DNA of 37,227 nucleotides from an uncultured bacterium (GCA_900551245.1 URVC01000045.1:1-37227), one strand, 5' to 3'. Numbered from the stretch's first letter, positions 8,309-17,192 are shown. Numbers and translations: made by a program. Notes: generated by a model from the letters alone, not told the origin.

Positions 8309-8735
8309 TTCGGGCGGATAGGCTGGGCATTTTATCTGGTGGGATGTAGCATCGCCCTGCAGTTACTGGGGGATCTGTACCTCTCGGGCATATTGGGGAA
8401 CGAGGCATATTTTCTTAACTTGCGAACTGCTCGAACGGCGGAACCGGATCTGCCGTTTCATGTAGAACTGCAGCCATGGGAGTTGCGGGAATGATGGCAC
8501 CCAACCTTCTGCGAGACTTCGTACAGCAGTTCCTGCACCTCGGAATGCCGGACTTTGGGCGATGCAAATGGAGCACGGAAAGGTTCCTGTTCTCCACGAT
8601 TGCGCGAATGGTCTGGGGAAACAAGGGGAAGGTTCCGGTCGCCTGCGACGGTAAGGAACCCGCACTCTGCGCGAATCGCTTCGACGCGGAAGCGGGTTCA
8701 AGCAGGATTGTTCCCTGCCGGGAACAACGCAACGC
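8309..8735. other. 427-base gap without a convincing gene
   Basis: This region lies between the convergent giant glycosidase and TIM-barrel genes. No family is recognised. On the minus strand a frame is open from 8697 to 8458 (about 79 codons) but has no ATG, and its translation resembles no family known to me. Overlapping short frames exist on both strands. It may be decayed coding DNA or untranslated sequence. Confidence 0.4.
8708..8727 (-). terminator. Inverted repeat after the TIM-barrel gene, possible terminator
   Basis: Perfect 8-bp arms TTGTTCCC and GGGAACAA around a four-base loop, 8 bases beyond the stop codon of the minus-strand TIM-barrel gene. It lacks a T-tract, so it may stop transcription weakly, protect the 3' end of the mRNA, or be a protein site. 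Confidence 0.4.
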
Positions 8736-9611
8736 TTATTCGAAGAGGCGCTGCATGGCCCGGCAGATGTCGGCGATGCTGCTGCCGGTTCTCACCGGAA
8801 TCGTTTCACACTGGATGCATTTCAGCCGGGGGGCGGTTTTGAGCAGACCGGCGATGTGCGGCCAGTCGATGGTGCCGCTGCCCGGAGTTTTGTGTTCGTC
8901 ATACTGCCCCTGGTTGTCGTGAAGGTGGCAGGTGGTCACTTCCGGGAGGAGTTTTTCCAGAATGTGGTCATCCCACTGGATCGGCGCCCAATCCTTCCAC
9001 GCCTTGAGCGGGGCGCAGTCGTCGCCGAATCCGCGGTCGCACTTCATCAAGTTGGCATGGCCGGAGTCGTAGCAGATGCCGAGGTTCGGGGAACGGAAGT
9101 GATGGACCGCGTCGAGCAGTTTCTCCGGCGTGTTGTTGGCGAACCAGATGTTTTCGATGGCGATGGTGATGCCGAGCTCCTCCGCGACCGGCAGCAGAAC
9201 CTCCAGCGAAGCGAGAAGAGCGTCGTGGAGCTGTTGAAGGGTGTAGCCCCGCCACTCCTTGACGGCATTGCCGGTGTGGATGGTGATGCTGTCGACGCCG
9301 AATTCCGCCGTGATGCGGAGAGCGAGCTTCAACCGGTCGAGCATGGCGCCGCGCAAGCTGGGATCGGGTACATTGAGGTCCTCATTGGTTCCGAACGGCG
9401 CATGCGCGTCGACGAAGGTCAAGCCGGCCTGAGCAATCTCCTCTTTGAGCTGATTTTTCAGGCGCGGATTCTGCATGCACTGGCTGATGAGCACATCGGT
9501 GAGCACCAGGTGGCGGGCGCCGTTGGCGGCGAACTCCGCCATGATGTAGGGACGCATTTTTTCCGTGCTGAACTCGAAATCAAACAGGTAAGTAATCGGA
9601 ACCGGATACAT
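8736..9611 (-). CDS. Xylose-isomerase-like TIM-barrel sugar isomerase/epimerase
   Basis: A 291-residue protein of the AP endonuclease 2/xylose isomerase-like superfamily, probably cytoplasmic and metal-dependent. Candidate metal ligands fall on the expected strands: E153 (IAIEN), D182 and H185 (CYDSGHANL), H231 (CHLHDN) and E269 (CETIP). The start at 9611 is chosen because AAAGAGGA lies just upstream; the frame stays open to 9761 but without a better start. It lies 174 bases downstream of the minus-strand giant glycosidase, so it may process the released sugar. A weak promoter candidate, TTGTAT-16-TATGTT, lies at 9683-9656 on the minus strand. The actual substrate is not known. Confidence 0.85.
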   Translation of the reverse strand: MYPVPITYLFDFEFSTEKMRPYIMAEFAANGARHLVLTDVLISQCMQNPRLKNQLKEEIAQAGLTFVDAHAPFGTNEDLNVPDPSLRGAMLDRLKLALRITAEFGVDSITIHTGNAVKEWRGYTLQQLHDALLASLEVLLPVAEELGITIAIENIWFANNTPEKLLDAVHHFRSPNLGICYDSGHANLMKCDRGFGDDCAPLKAWKDWAPIQWDDHILEKLLPEVTTCHLHDNQGQYDEHKTPGSGTIDWPHIAGLLKTAPRLKCIQCETIPVRTGSSIADICRAMQRLFE

Positions 9612-9785
9612 GATGAAATCCTCTTTGTTCTCAACTAAGTGGATATATTTTAAATAACATATCATGATCCGGAGGAAATACAAATCTCTTTTGGCGCAGG
9701 AGATCCATTCTCTCATGAAAGTTTCGCAGAGCGTGCCGGTTGTTTTGCCGGAGTGCGTCAAAGGGCCTTCACCCGGGCGTTGCCG

Positions 9786-12700
9786 CTAACGGCCTGTTGC
9801 CTTGTTTTTTTCGCGGATCAGCAGGGAGGCGAGCGTTCCACCGGGCAGAAAATCCGTTGCAATGTGAAAGCGCAGTTTCCCATTGCTGAATTCTGCCGGA
9901 AGTTCTTTCTGTGACACCGTCCCATCCAGTTCCAGAGGGCGGATTTTCATTGGATGCGGCAAATGGAGCGTAATCTCCGCCGTTCCGCGCTCAAGCATCT
10001 GGGGGAGAGCTCCCCAGCTGAGCAGGACACGCCTGCTTTTGTCCTCAAAGCGCAGACCGTTATTGGAGAGATCGGTCAGCTGTATCAGCAGAAGTCGCTC
10101 GCTTTCCGTGAGACTTTTCCCATCCAGCGACATCAGGGCAACGGTCTGAAAGTTACTCAATTTTGCGGAGGCAATAACGGCTCCCTTCTGCGTGCCGGAA
10201 CCGGTCAGAACTTCACTCCGCAATGTAATGACCCGCAGAGATTTATCCATCCGGTTCAAGGTGATCTCTCCGGTGGAGGAGGTGATGCTGCCCGTTTCCC
10301 GCAAAGAGTCCAGCGCCTGACGTGCTTTGCGGGAAAGCTCCTGATCCCAGCCTTCCCGGAGAGGATGGACCTTTTTTACGCCGGGGATCTGTTGCTGTTC
10401 GGTCAGTGAGCCGATGCGGTCGAAGAGACCGAGCTTCTGGAACCTCGCCGGATAATCACCGGCACGACTGTTCCCCTTCAACGACCGCAGCTGTTCCGGG
10501 CTGAATGTAAAGGCGTAGGCGTCTGCTGCCGCCTTGACATCGCCCCGGATAAACAGCATGTAGAGAATGCGTTCGGCCATCTGCGCCTGAATGTTGTTGG
10601 CGATGTCAAAATGATTCAGGGGGCGGTTGCTCGATCTCATGCCGTTGATTCCGTGGGACCAGGCGAATCGATAGAGACCGTCCCAGTCCTGCAGCCCGGC
10701 ATATCCGCCGAAGAGGGCCGGGCACTCGACCCGCCAGGTGTTGGGAACACAGAAATTAAATTCCGTTACGGTGAACGGCTTGCCGAATACACGGGTTGCC
10801 ATGATTTCCCGCGGCATGGCGGCATCGACACTGATGGCGGAGCGGTTGTGAAACACAAAGGGAATGCCCCAGCGCTTCCCGGGGAATTGCGGATGATCCC
10901 AATAGAGGTGATTATCCACATGGTCGAGACCGGAGCGGAGGCCTGTCAGCGTGAATGGAATATAGTTGTTCAGATCGGTAATCAACGCTTTTAGGCCGAT
11001 TTCCTCTTTTAAAAACCGCATCTGTTCCTGAATGCACCGGCTCTGCAGCGCATTGAGAAATTCGATGAAGATGCCGTTGCGGGTAAGTTGTTTTTCGTCG
11101 GGGGTCAACTGCCCGGCCTGCAGGTATTCTTCGAATTTCTGCAGGTAGATCTTTCGTGCGCCGAGTGAAGTCCTGCCACTGTTCCAGACGCCGATCAGAG
11201 CATTTTCATTTACCAGGTTTACCGAATAGAGGACCGGATCTTCGACGAGAGTGAGGCCGGTATACGGGTTTTTTGCGGTGAGGATTTTCCGGGCAAACGT
11301 CTTCCAGTTCCGCATGGCGGCCGGACTGACGGGAATCAGATTTTTCATGCTGAATTCACCGGTGTTGTCGAATTCAGGAATTTGATCGCCGGCTTTCAGT
11401 TTCCGGCTGGCATAGAGATCGAGACATACGTAAAATCCATGTTCCTTCAGCCGTGCGATCAGGAAGTGAAATTTCTTCAACTGTCCGGGATCGATGGAAA
11501 GACTGTCTGCGGCATCGCGCTTCAGGATCCCTTCCTCAAAATGGTGAAGCCGGACGGTGTTGTATCCGAGGCGTTCCGCGTTCCGGATGAACTGCTCAGT
11601 TTCCGGGCGGTCCGGGAAGTTGGCACTGCCGACAAGATTCGGGCCCAGCAGGCGAATCCGTTTTGCCGGGGCTTTCTCGAAGACGAAATGGCCGTTCGCA
11701 TCGGCGATGATATGGCCGTATTTCCCGGCGGGCCGCTCGCGGAAAATGGAAAAGTCCAGCGGCGAGCCCTCTGCCGTCGTCCCTGAAAAATGGATCGGCA
11801 GCCAGTCCGGTCCCTGCCGGACAACGAATTCCTCTTCGACCGGGAAGCGGGCAAGTCCATCCGCGAGCGAGGCTCCGGCGATCATCCAGAGCGTATTTCC
11901 GGAAGCCGGGAGAAATTTCAGGCCGGCCAGCTCTCCTTTCAGCCGAAAAGCGGAGAGATATAGACCAACCTCGGCAGAAGGCACCTTTCCAGTCCAGACC
12001 AGATGGGCATTGCTCTCTCCGGCGGGACGATACCAGTTCCCGCAGTCGCGACCGGCGGCGACTGCGATTTTCTCGGAACGCCCGTCCGCATACCGGAGGA
12101 CGAGAAATCCGACCGGTTTGCTGTTCACCGGCGTCCAGGCCGAGGCGTGAAAGAGATAGAGGTAGGTCATTCCGGTCGGAAGGCGGGCAAAATCCACCTC
12201 GGCAGACTTCGGTTCGAAGGTCTGACCGAGGATAAGACAGGATTTCCCGCCATTTTGTTCCGGGGAGAGTGTGTTGATTCGAACGCTGTAGAAGTTGTGT
12301 TCTCCGGTTTGCAGGGAGCGGAGATCCATATCTTTTCCCTGTCCGGTCCAGCCGGGAACTGCGCTGTCGTCGCGAAAGCTCCGGTTGAAAATTCCGGAGA
12401 GATCCAGCGGGATGGATTTGAGATCGTTCCGGGCAAACTCATATTGGAAATCCAGTGAGAGATGCCATTTTTTCACCTGCTCCGGGTGCTGTTCTGCCGG
12501 CAGAAAGCGAAGCTGGTAGTACTCGTCTTCTCCCTGAAGAAATTTCCCGGTGCAGTACAGGTAAAAGTTTCCGGCGACAGTAAAAACGCCGTGGGGATCC
12601 TTTACTTCCACCAGCCGGGCTTGGCCGCTGAACACATTTTTTTTTCTGCAGTCCGGCGGCATGGTTACCGGTTTCCCGTCAATCCGCAATTCTATTTTCC

Positions 12701-13088
12701 GGTTGAGCGGCAGATCTGTCCCCAGGAACAGCAGTCGGCATGGGATGGTTTCCTTTTCTGCGGTCAGGCTGGTTTCCCAGCGGAACCGCGCTGTCGTCTT
12801 CTGCTGCATTCGGATGATTTCGGAAATCCGGAAGCGGCTGAACTCTCCCCGCAGTGAGAACTGCGTCTCTTCCGATCGAGGATACCCATGATCCGGTTTC
12901 ACCCTGACCTGGCGGATCGGTCTCCATTTCAGATCGTAGCGGATCAGAGAAAAGCGGTATCGACCGTCGAGAGTGAAACTGCCGTCGGGAGAAATTTTCA
13001 CGTTTCTGGTGAAATCCGCAGATGCATGGAGCGGCAGCAACGAGAAGGACAGGAGCACGATGTTCAGAAAAAGGGCCTTGCTCTTCAT
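9786..13088 (-). CDS. Giant secreted clan-A glycoside hydrolase
   Basis: An 1100-residue exported enzyme. The ATG at 13088 gives a signal peptide (KALFLNIVLLSFSLLPLHASA); an upstream ATG at 13124 would overlap the pseudopilin gene and bury the signal. Residues about 25-460 are beta-rich and may bind sugar. The TIM barrel begins near 463 (ANGHFVFEKAPAKRIRLLG), followed by YNTVRLHHFE, a cellulase-like opening. Acid/base is probably NEN at 627-629 (E628), and the nucleophile VTEFNF (E776). The last 250 residues are again beta-rich. It resembles GH5-like secreted enzymes of Lentisphaerota, but I cannot name the family. It follows the pseudopilin gene by 14 bases, so the two are cotranscribed. Confidence 0.82.
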   Translation of the reverse strand: MKSKALFLNIVLLSFSLLPLHASADFTRNVKISPDGSFTLDGRYRFSLIRYDLKWRPIRQVRVKPDHGYPRSEETQFSLRGEFSRFRISEIIRMQQKTTARFRWETSLTAEKETIPCRLLFLGTDLPLNRKIELRIDGKPVTMPPDCRKKNVFSGQARLVEVKDPHGVFTVAGNFYLYCTGKFLQGEDEYYQLRFLPAEQHPEQVKKWHLSLDFQYEFARNDLKSIPLDLSGIFNRSFRDDSAVPGWTGQGKDMDLRSLQTGEHNFYSVRINTLSPEQNGGKSCLILGQTFEPKSAEVDFARLPTGMTYLYLFHASAWTPVNSKPVGFLVLRYADGRSEKIAVAAGRDCGNWYRPAGESNAHLVWTGKVPSAEVGLYLSAFRLKGELAGLKFLPASGNTLWMIAGASLADGLARFPVEEEFVVRQGPDWLPIHFSGTTAEGSPLDFSIFRERPAGKYGHIIADANGHFVFEKAPAKRIRLLGPNLVGSANFPDRPETEQFIRNAERLGYNTVRLHHFEEGILKRDAADSLSIDPGQLKKFHFLIARLKEHGFYVCLDLYASRKLKAGDQIPEFDNTGEFSMKNLIPVSPAAMRNWKTFARKILTAKNPYTGLTLVEDPVLYSVNLVNENALIGVWNSGRTSLGARKIYLQKFEEYLQAGQLTPDEKQLTRNGIFIEFLNALQSRCIQEQMRFLKEEIGLKALITDLNNYIPFTLTGLRSGLDHVDNHLYWDHPQFPGKRWGIPFVFHNRSAISVDAAMPREIMATRVFGKPFTVTEFNFCVPNTWRVECPALFGGYAGLQDWDGLYRFAWSHGINGMRSSNRPLNHFDIANNIQAQMAERILYMLFIRGDVKAAADAYAFTFSPEQLRSLKGNSRAGDYPARFQKLGLFDRIGSLTEQQQIPGVKKVHPLREGWDQELSRKARQALDSLRETGSITSSTGEITLNRMDKSLRVITLRSEVLTGSGTQKGAVIASAKLSNFQTVALMSLDGKSLTESERLLLIQLTDLSNNGLRFEDKSRRVLLSWGALPQMLERGTAEITLHLPHPMKIRPLELDGTVSQKELPAEFSNGKLRFHIATDFLPGGTLASLLIREKNKATGR

Positions 13089-13102
13089 TTTTGTTCCGGG
13101 AT

Positions 13103-13876
13103 TTATTTCTGTTTCAGATTCCATTTTTCCTTGTAATTGCGGCTCGTTTCCGTACTTGTTCCATCCCAGAGTTCCCCGTAGGAGGGGGCGGCGACATGGC
13201 CGTCGAAGAAGACCGCATTCAACCGGCTGGAATGGCGGTAGGCCGGCATATTGTTGTAGGAGGCGGCGTAGGATTCTCCGTAAACATCGTAATAGATCAA
13301 CTTGTTGGCGCGTTCATAGCAGATCATCCAGTCCGTTCCGTCCGCGAATTGAAGTTTGGAGGAGGGGCGGTTCAGCTGGGTGTTGCGCACTCCCCGGTAT
13401 ACACCGTTGCTGTGTTCCGCATGACTGGGCAGACCTTCCCGGTTGAGTCCGTAGGAATTCGACAGATAAGAGCAGCCCGGGTAGCTGGGCGATGTGGTGG
13501 CGCGTGCCAGAGAGGCATTGGGGCAGATCAGGCTGTTCGGCCAGAAATACACATCATCCGCACTCAACTTTGCGTACGGGCGCAGCTGAAAAACCCAGCG
13601 CAGACTGGATAGATCCCCCACCGTGTTTATCGCGGGGCACCAGCCGTCATAATCGCTTTGATAAAAGAGAGAAAACTTTCCGAAGGAGCTTAAAGTATTG
13701 GCGCAGCTGATCGCTTTCGACCTCTCCCTTGCCGCGTTCAGCGCCGGCAGCAGCATGGCGGCGAGAATTGCAATGATCGCAATTACAATGAGGAGTTCAA
13801 TCAAAGTAAAACACATACGGCTCCTGAGTCCGGGCAGGGGGGAGGCGGCGGGGATGAAATTTGTTGATCTAGCCAT
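13103..13876 (-). CDS. Type IV pseudopilin-like protein with H-X9-DG signature
   Basis: A 257-residue prepilin-like protein. The start at 13876 follows AAGGA at a good distance; the frame extends further upstream without support. A 22-residue leader precedes FTLIELLIV (F23, conserved E27), the helix ends in MLLPALNAAR, and the exported domain carries RHSSRLNAVFFDGH, a full H-X9-DG motif. The residue before the predicted cut is Cys22 rather than Gly. It is the first gene of the minus-strand unit with the giant glycosidase and the TIM-barrel protein. It is divergent from the AraC gene, its likely regulator. Its role beside the glycosidase, whether secretion, anchoring or pilus-like display, is unproven. 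Confidence 0.87.
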   Translation of the reverse strand: MARSTNFIPAASPLPGLRSRMCFTLIELLIVIAIIAILAAMLLPALNAARERSKAISCANTLSSFGKFSLFYQSDYDGWCPAINTVGDLSSLRWVFQLRPYAKLSADDVYFWPNSLICPNASLARATTSPSYPGCSYLSNSYGLNREGLPSHAEHSNGVYRGVRNTQLNRPSSKLQFADGTDWMICYERANKLIYYDVYGESYAASYNNMPAYRHSSRLNAVFFDGHVAAPSYGELWDGTSTETSRNYKEKWNLKQK

Positions 13877-14099
13877 CGTCAAATCCTTTCCGTCAGTTGG
13901 TTTCTCTATGGATAATATAGATGAATCCGGAAGAAATACCTTGAAAAAATGTTCATTTGGCTGTATTTTTTTGTCAAAAAGAGTTTGAAAAAGCAACTGC
14001 GGCAGAAAACGGACCGGGGGCAAACGATTGCCGGAAAAGGACCACCGGCTTGAAAAACGCCCCGTCCGGTGATTCCGCCGCAGCAGAGCGCGCGGGGGA
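13877..14099. promoter_or_regulatory. Divergent control region between pseudopilin and AraC genes
   Basis: A 223-base gap that must hold promoters for both directions. On the minus strand a TTGACA (13977-13972) is visible, but the -10 at 17 bases is poor (GAACAT). A TATATT box (13919-13914) lacks a good -35. An activator-dependent promoter would explain the weak boxes. No clear AraC-type direct repeat was found. Confidence 0.35.
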
Positions 14100-14987
14100 A
14101 TGGCCATGGCGTTGTATACCAGACGACAGACTACCCGGGTGCGGACGCGTAAGCCGTTCCGCTCCCGCCGGGAGTTCTTCGAAGAGAAGATTGCGCTGCG
14201 CTGCATCAGCAGCCACCACCGGATGGCGGAACCGCTTCATCAACATGACTTCACGGAACTGGTTGTGGTCGCTTCCGGCAGCTGTCTGCACCGGGTGGGA
14301 GACTCCTGTACACGGGTTTCCCAGGGGGAGGTGTTCGCCGTCGAACCCGGCACGTTGCACGGATATGAGCAGGTGGAGGATTTTCACATCTACAACATCC
14401 TTTACGATCCGGCGGTTTTGCCGCTGCACGATATTGAAACCAATTCCGGATACCGGGCGCTGTTCCTGCATGAGGAACCCACGGAGCATCTGCTGCTCGA
14501 CGAGCCGGAACTGGCGGCGATTTCGTTGAAACTCGATCAGCTTCATGACATTCTGGAATCCGACCTGCCTGGACGCCACTTCCTCGGTGTCGCCCGCTTC
14601 ATGGAGATCGTTTTCCAGCTCGCCGACTATTTTTCCTCCCTCGGGCCGCGGGCCGGACGGCCGGAATCGGTCGTACTGGAGAAAATTCTCAGCTACATGG
14701 AGCAGCACTACATGCATGAGATTACGCTTGCGGCGCTTGCCGATTACGCCTTTCTTTCGGTGAGCACGCTTCACCGGTTGTTCATCCGGGGGACGGGGCA
14801 GTCGCCGATGCGCTTCCTGAATGCACTGCGGATCAATAATGCGCGGCGGCTGCTGTTGAATTCGCCGATGCCGGTTTCCGCAGTCGCCCGCGCGGTCGGA
14901 TTTGCCGACAGCAACTATTTTTCCTCCTGCTTCCGGAAACAGGTCGGCTGCACCCCCACGGAGTTCCGGAGCGCCGCGCTGCGGTGA
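14100..14987 (+). CDS. AraC-family transcriptional regulator
   Basis: A 295-residue regulator, a normal length for the family. The N-terminal half is a cupin-like sugar-sensing domain (LHQHDFTELVVVASG near residues 45-60, then QGEVFAVEPGTLHGYE). The C-terminal hundred residues hold two helix-turn-helix motifs: TLAALADYAFLSVSTLHRLF and the second with PVSAVARAVGFADSNYFSSC, then FRKQVGCTPTEFR. ATGs at 14100 and 14106 are both possible; GGGGGA at 14093-14098 fits the second better. It is divergent from the pseudopilin-glycosidase-isomerase unit and most likely activates it in response to a sugar. It converges with the LacI gene downstream, 12 bases away. Confidence 0.9.
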   Translation: MAMALYTRRQTTRVRTRKPFRSRREFFEEKIALRCISSHHRMAEPLHQHDFTELVVVASGSCLHRVGDSCTRVSQGEVFAVEPGTLHGYEQVEDFHIYNILYDPAVLPLHDIETNSGYRALFLHEEPTEHLLLDEPELAAISLKLDQLHDILESDLPGRHFLGVARFMEIVFQLADYFSSLGPRAGRPESVVLEKILSYMEQHYMHEITLAALADYAFLSVSTLHRLFIRGTGQSPMRFLNALRINNARRLLLNSPMPVSAVARAVGFADSNYFSSCFRKQVGCTPTEFRSAALR

Positions 14988-14999
14988 ACTGCCGGTACG

Positions 15000-15980
15000 T
15001 CAGGGGCGGGCATCCATTCCGGCGGCGGCCTCCCGCACGCTGTCCCGTTCGAGGAGCCGGTAGGGAATGACCGTGTGGCGGGGGAAGGCGTCGCCGCGCA
15101 GCCGGGCGTCGAGCAGATCGGCGACGGCAGCGGCCTGCGCGGCGTAGTCCTGCGTGATCGTGGTCTGCGGCGGAATGGCGTAGCGGGAGTACATGCTCCG
15201 TTCGGAGGCGACCAGCGAGATGTCGTCCGGAATGCGCCGGTTGTAGAGCGAGAGCACGTAGGCCGCGATGATTCCGGCGTTTCCGCCGGGGCAGAAGAGC
15301 CCGTCGATGCCGAGTTTCAGGAGCTTGCCGATCTCCTCCATGTAGGAGTCGGCGAGGGCGAAACGCACCAGCCGCTCCGAGACCGGAAGCTGGTGACGGC
15401 GCAGGGCGTGCAGCACGGCTTCGCGGCGGAGTCCGGTGTTACCGATCCCCGCCTCGCCGTAGATGAGGACGCCGACCTTGCGGCAGCCGTGCCGGGCGAG
15501 GCAGTCGACGCCCAGATGCATCGCCTGGGTTTCATCGGAGCGGACCGAATAGATTTCGCCGTTTCCCGGAGGCACGTCGCGGTCGATGATGACGAGCGGT
15601 GCGGCGAAACGCTCCTCCCAGTTCCCGAACTTTTCCGCGTCGATGCCGATGGAAACCGCTCCGCAGAAGCGGAGATGCTCCAGCTGGCGGAGGTTGTCCT
15701 GCGGGAGCATTTCGATGCGGTAGCCGCGCGCCGACAGCGTCAGCGCAAGTTCCGAGGTCACCATTTCGACGTAGCTCCGGATGGGGTAGATCTCCCGGAA
15801 GGGACTGATGACGATGACATTCTGCTGCTTCTGGGAGAGCCGGGGGTGGTAGCCGGTTTCCCGGGCCACCGCAAGGACCCGTTCCCGCAGTTCCTCCCGG
15901 ATGTTCGGGTGGTTGCTGAACACCCGCGACACCGTTGCGGTGGAAACGTTCGCCTTTTTCGCAATCTCCTGAATCTTCAT
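15000..15980 (-). CDS. LacI-family transcriptional regulator
   Basis: A 326-residue regulator. The helix-turn-helix lies at residues 1-25 (MKIQEIAKKANVSTATVSRV) and the hinge region near 45-55. The effector domain covers about 55-315, with AVSIGIDAEKFG and a late VIPYRLLERDSVRE tail. AAGGA just upstream supports the ATG at 15980. It is divergent from the dehydrogenase operon that starts at 16173 and is most likely its repressor and its own. The intervening DNA carries a spaced 9-bp inverted repeat that overlaps the predicted -35 of this gene. The effector is probably the substrate or an intermediate of that operon. Confidence 0.92.
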   Translation of the reverse strand: MKIQEIAKKANVSTATVSRVFSNHPNIREELRERVLAVARETGYHPRLSQKQQNVIVISPFREIYPIRSYVEMVTSELALTLSARGYRIEMLPQDNLRQLEHLRFCGAVSIGIDAEKFGNWEERFAAPLVIIDRDVPPGNGEIYSVRSDETQAMHLGVDCLARHGCRKVGVLIYGEAGIGNTGLRREAVLHALRRHQLPVSERLVRFALADSYMEEIGKLLKLGIDGLFCPGGNAGIIAAYVLSLYNRRIPDDISLVASERSMYSRYAIPPQTTITQDYAAQAAAVADLLDARLRGDAFPRHTVIPYRLLERDSVREAAAGMDARP

Positions 15981-16002
15981 CCGTCCTTCGCCTGATCTAG
16001 TA

Positions 16003-16057
16003 TGTTTTCAAAAAAAATTGATCTGTTTACAATATATCTTGAATTTTATTGAAAACA
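16003..16057. promoter_or_regulatory. Regulator promoter flanked by inverted half-sites
   Basis: TGTTTTCAA (16003-16011) and its exact complement TTGAAAACA (16049-16057) lie 46 bases apart. Between and over them is a minus-strand promoter candidate for the LacI gene: TTGTTT (16058-16053), 16 bases, TATATT (16036-16031). For the operon on the plus strand a weaker candidate is TTGTAA (16103-16108), 16 bases, TACAGT (16125-16130). Confidence 0.4.
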
Positions 16058-16172
16058 AATTCTTTTTACAACTTATTTTTCAAAAGATTGCGGTTGGAGT
16101 TCTTGTAAAAGAAATGCGCATTGCTACAGTATTCTGAAAGCGAAAAATGCGGAAGGAGTACTGAGTTAGAAA

Positions 16173-17180
16173 ATGAAACGATATTCGATTGCATTCACTG
16201 CACCGGGCCGGGTGGAGCTGGAGAGCTGTGATCTGACCGAACCGGAACTGAAGCGGGACGAGGTGTTTCTTGAGACCGAATGTACTCTGGTCAGCCCGGG
16301 AACCGAACGGGCGTGCCTGCTCGGGCTCACCGATGGAGAGTTCCCGAAATACCTCGGATACAGTGCAGTGGCAAGAGTCCTGCGCGCCGGCGAAGAAGCC
16401 GGCTTTCAAGCGGGAGAGCGGGTTCTGGTCTACCACAGCATACACTCCACCCATCTGGTGAAGCAGGCCCGGGATCTTGTCCGCATTGAGGATGACGCCC
16501 TGCCGGCGCATGTGGCGGTTTTTGCCGTCATAGCCTCGATGGGGTTGCAGGGGGTTCGGAAAGCGCGACCGGAATTCGGGGAGTCGCTGGCGGTGATGGG
16601 GCTGGGATTGCTGGGGCTTTTTGCGGTTCGATGCGCATATCTTGACGGACTTTTCCCTGTAATCGCGCTCGATTTCAACGAACGGCGGCGAAAGCTCGCA
16701 TTGGAGTTCGGCGCCGATGCGGTTTTTTCTCCTGACGAGCCGGAACTTTTGGAGAGGATTCGGCATCTCACCAGGGGAAACGGGGTGGATGTGGTGGTCG
16801 AAGTGACCGGCAATCCGGAGGCGCTCAACGAAGCGCTCGATTTCACCGCTCCTTACGGGAGGATTACGCTCACTGGATGCTCGCGCACTCCGACGCATGA
16901 GATCGATTTCTATCACAAGGTTCACCGCCCCGGGATCAGCATTATCGGTGCGCACAACATGGCGCGGCCGCTTCACGATAATCGCCCCGGATACTGGACG
17001 ATGCGGGAGGATATGGCCTTGCTGCTGCGGCTGTTTTCCGCCGGCCGGATCCGGACGGAATCTCTGGTGGACAAAGTGGCTTCTCCGGCGGACGCTCCGC
17101 TCATCTTCGAGCGCATCGCCCGCGGAGATCCGGAATTGCTCGGCGTTATTTTCGACTGGAAGAATTTTTTGAAGAAATAG
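16173..17180 (+). CDS. MDR-family (alcohol dehydrogenase-like) oxidoreductase
   Basis: A 335-residue medium-chain dehydrogenase, probably oxidising or reducing a sugar-like hydroxyl with NAD(P). The N-terminal catalytic domain has LVSPGTERA near residue 43, as in the sub-group that lacks the classical catalytic zinc signature. The Rossmann fold begins with MGLGLLGLF (G143, G145, G148), and ALDFNERRRKLA follows as the cofactor-specificity strand. GGAAGGAG (16151-16158) is unusually far, 14 bases, from the ATG, but no closer in-frame start exists. It is the first gene of the operon and 12 bases before the next gene. The substrate is not known. Confidence 0.87.
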   Translation: MKRYSIAFTAPGRVELESCDLTEPELKRDEVFLETECTLVSPGTERACLLGLTDGEFPKYLGYSAVARVLRAGEEAGFQAGERVLVYHSIHSTHLVKQARDLVRIEDDALPAHVAVFAVIASMGLQGVRKARPEFGESLAVMGLGLLGLFAVRCAYLDGLFPVIALDFNERRRKLALEFGADAVFSPDEPELLERIRHLTRGNGVDVVVEVTGNPEALNEALDFTAPYGRITLTGCSRTPTHEIDFYHKVHRPGISIIGAHNMARPLHDNRPGYWTMREDMALLLRLFSAGRIRTESLVDKVASPADAPLIFERIARGDPELLGVIFDWKNFLKK

Positions 17181-17192
17181 GGAGCATCTTAC

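Noticed and set aside
8476..8922. A 148-codon plus-strand frame.
   Set aside because: More than a third is antisense to the TIM-barrel gene, and the rest has no recognisable sequence.
16173..16180. ATGAAACG at the start of the MDR gene as an operator half-site of the first LacI.
   Set aside because: It merely encodes Met-Lys-Arg and has no palindromic partner.
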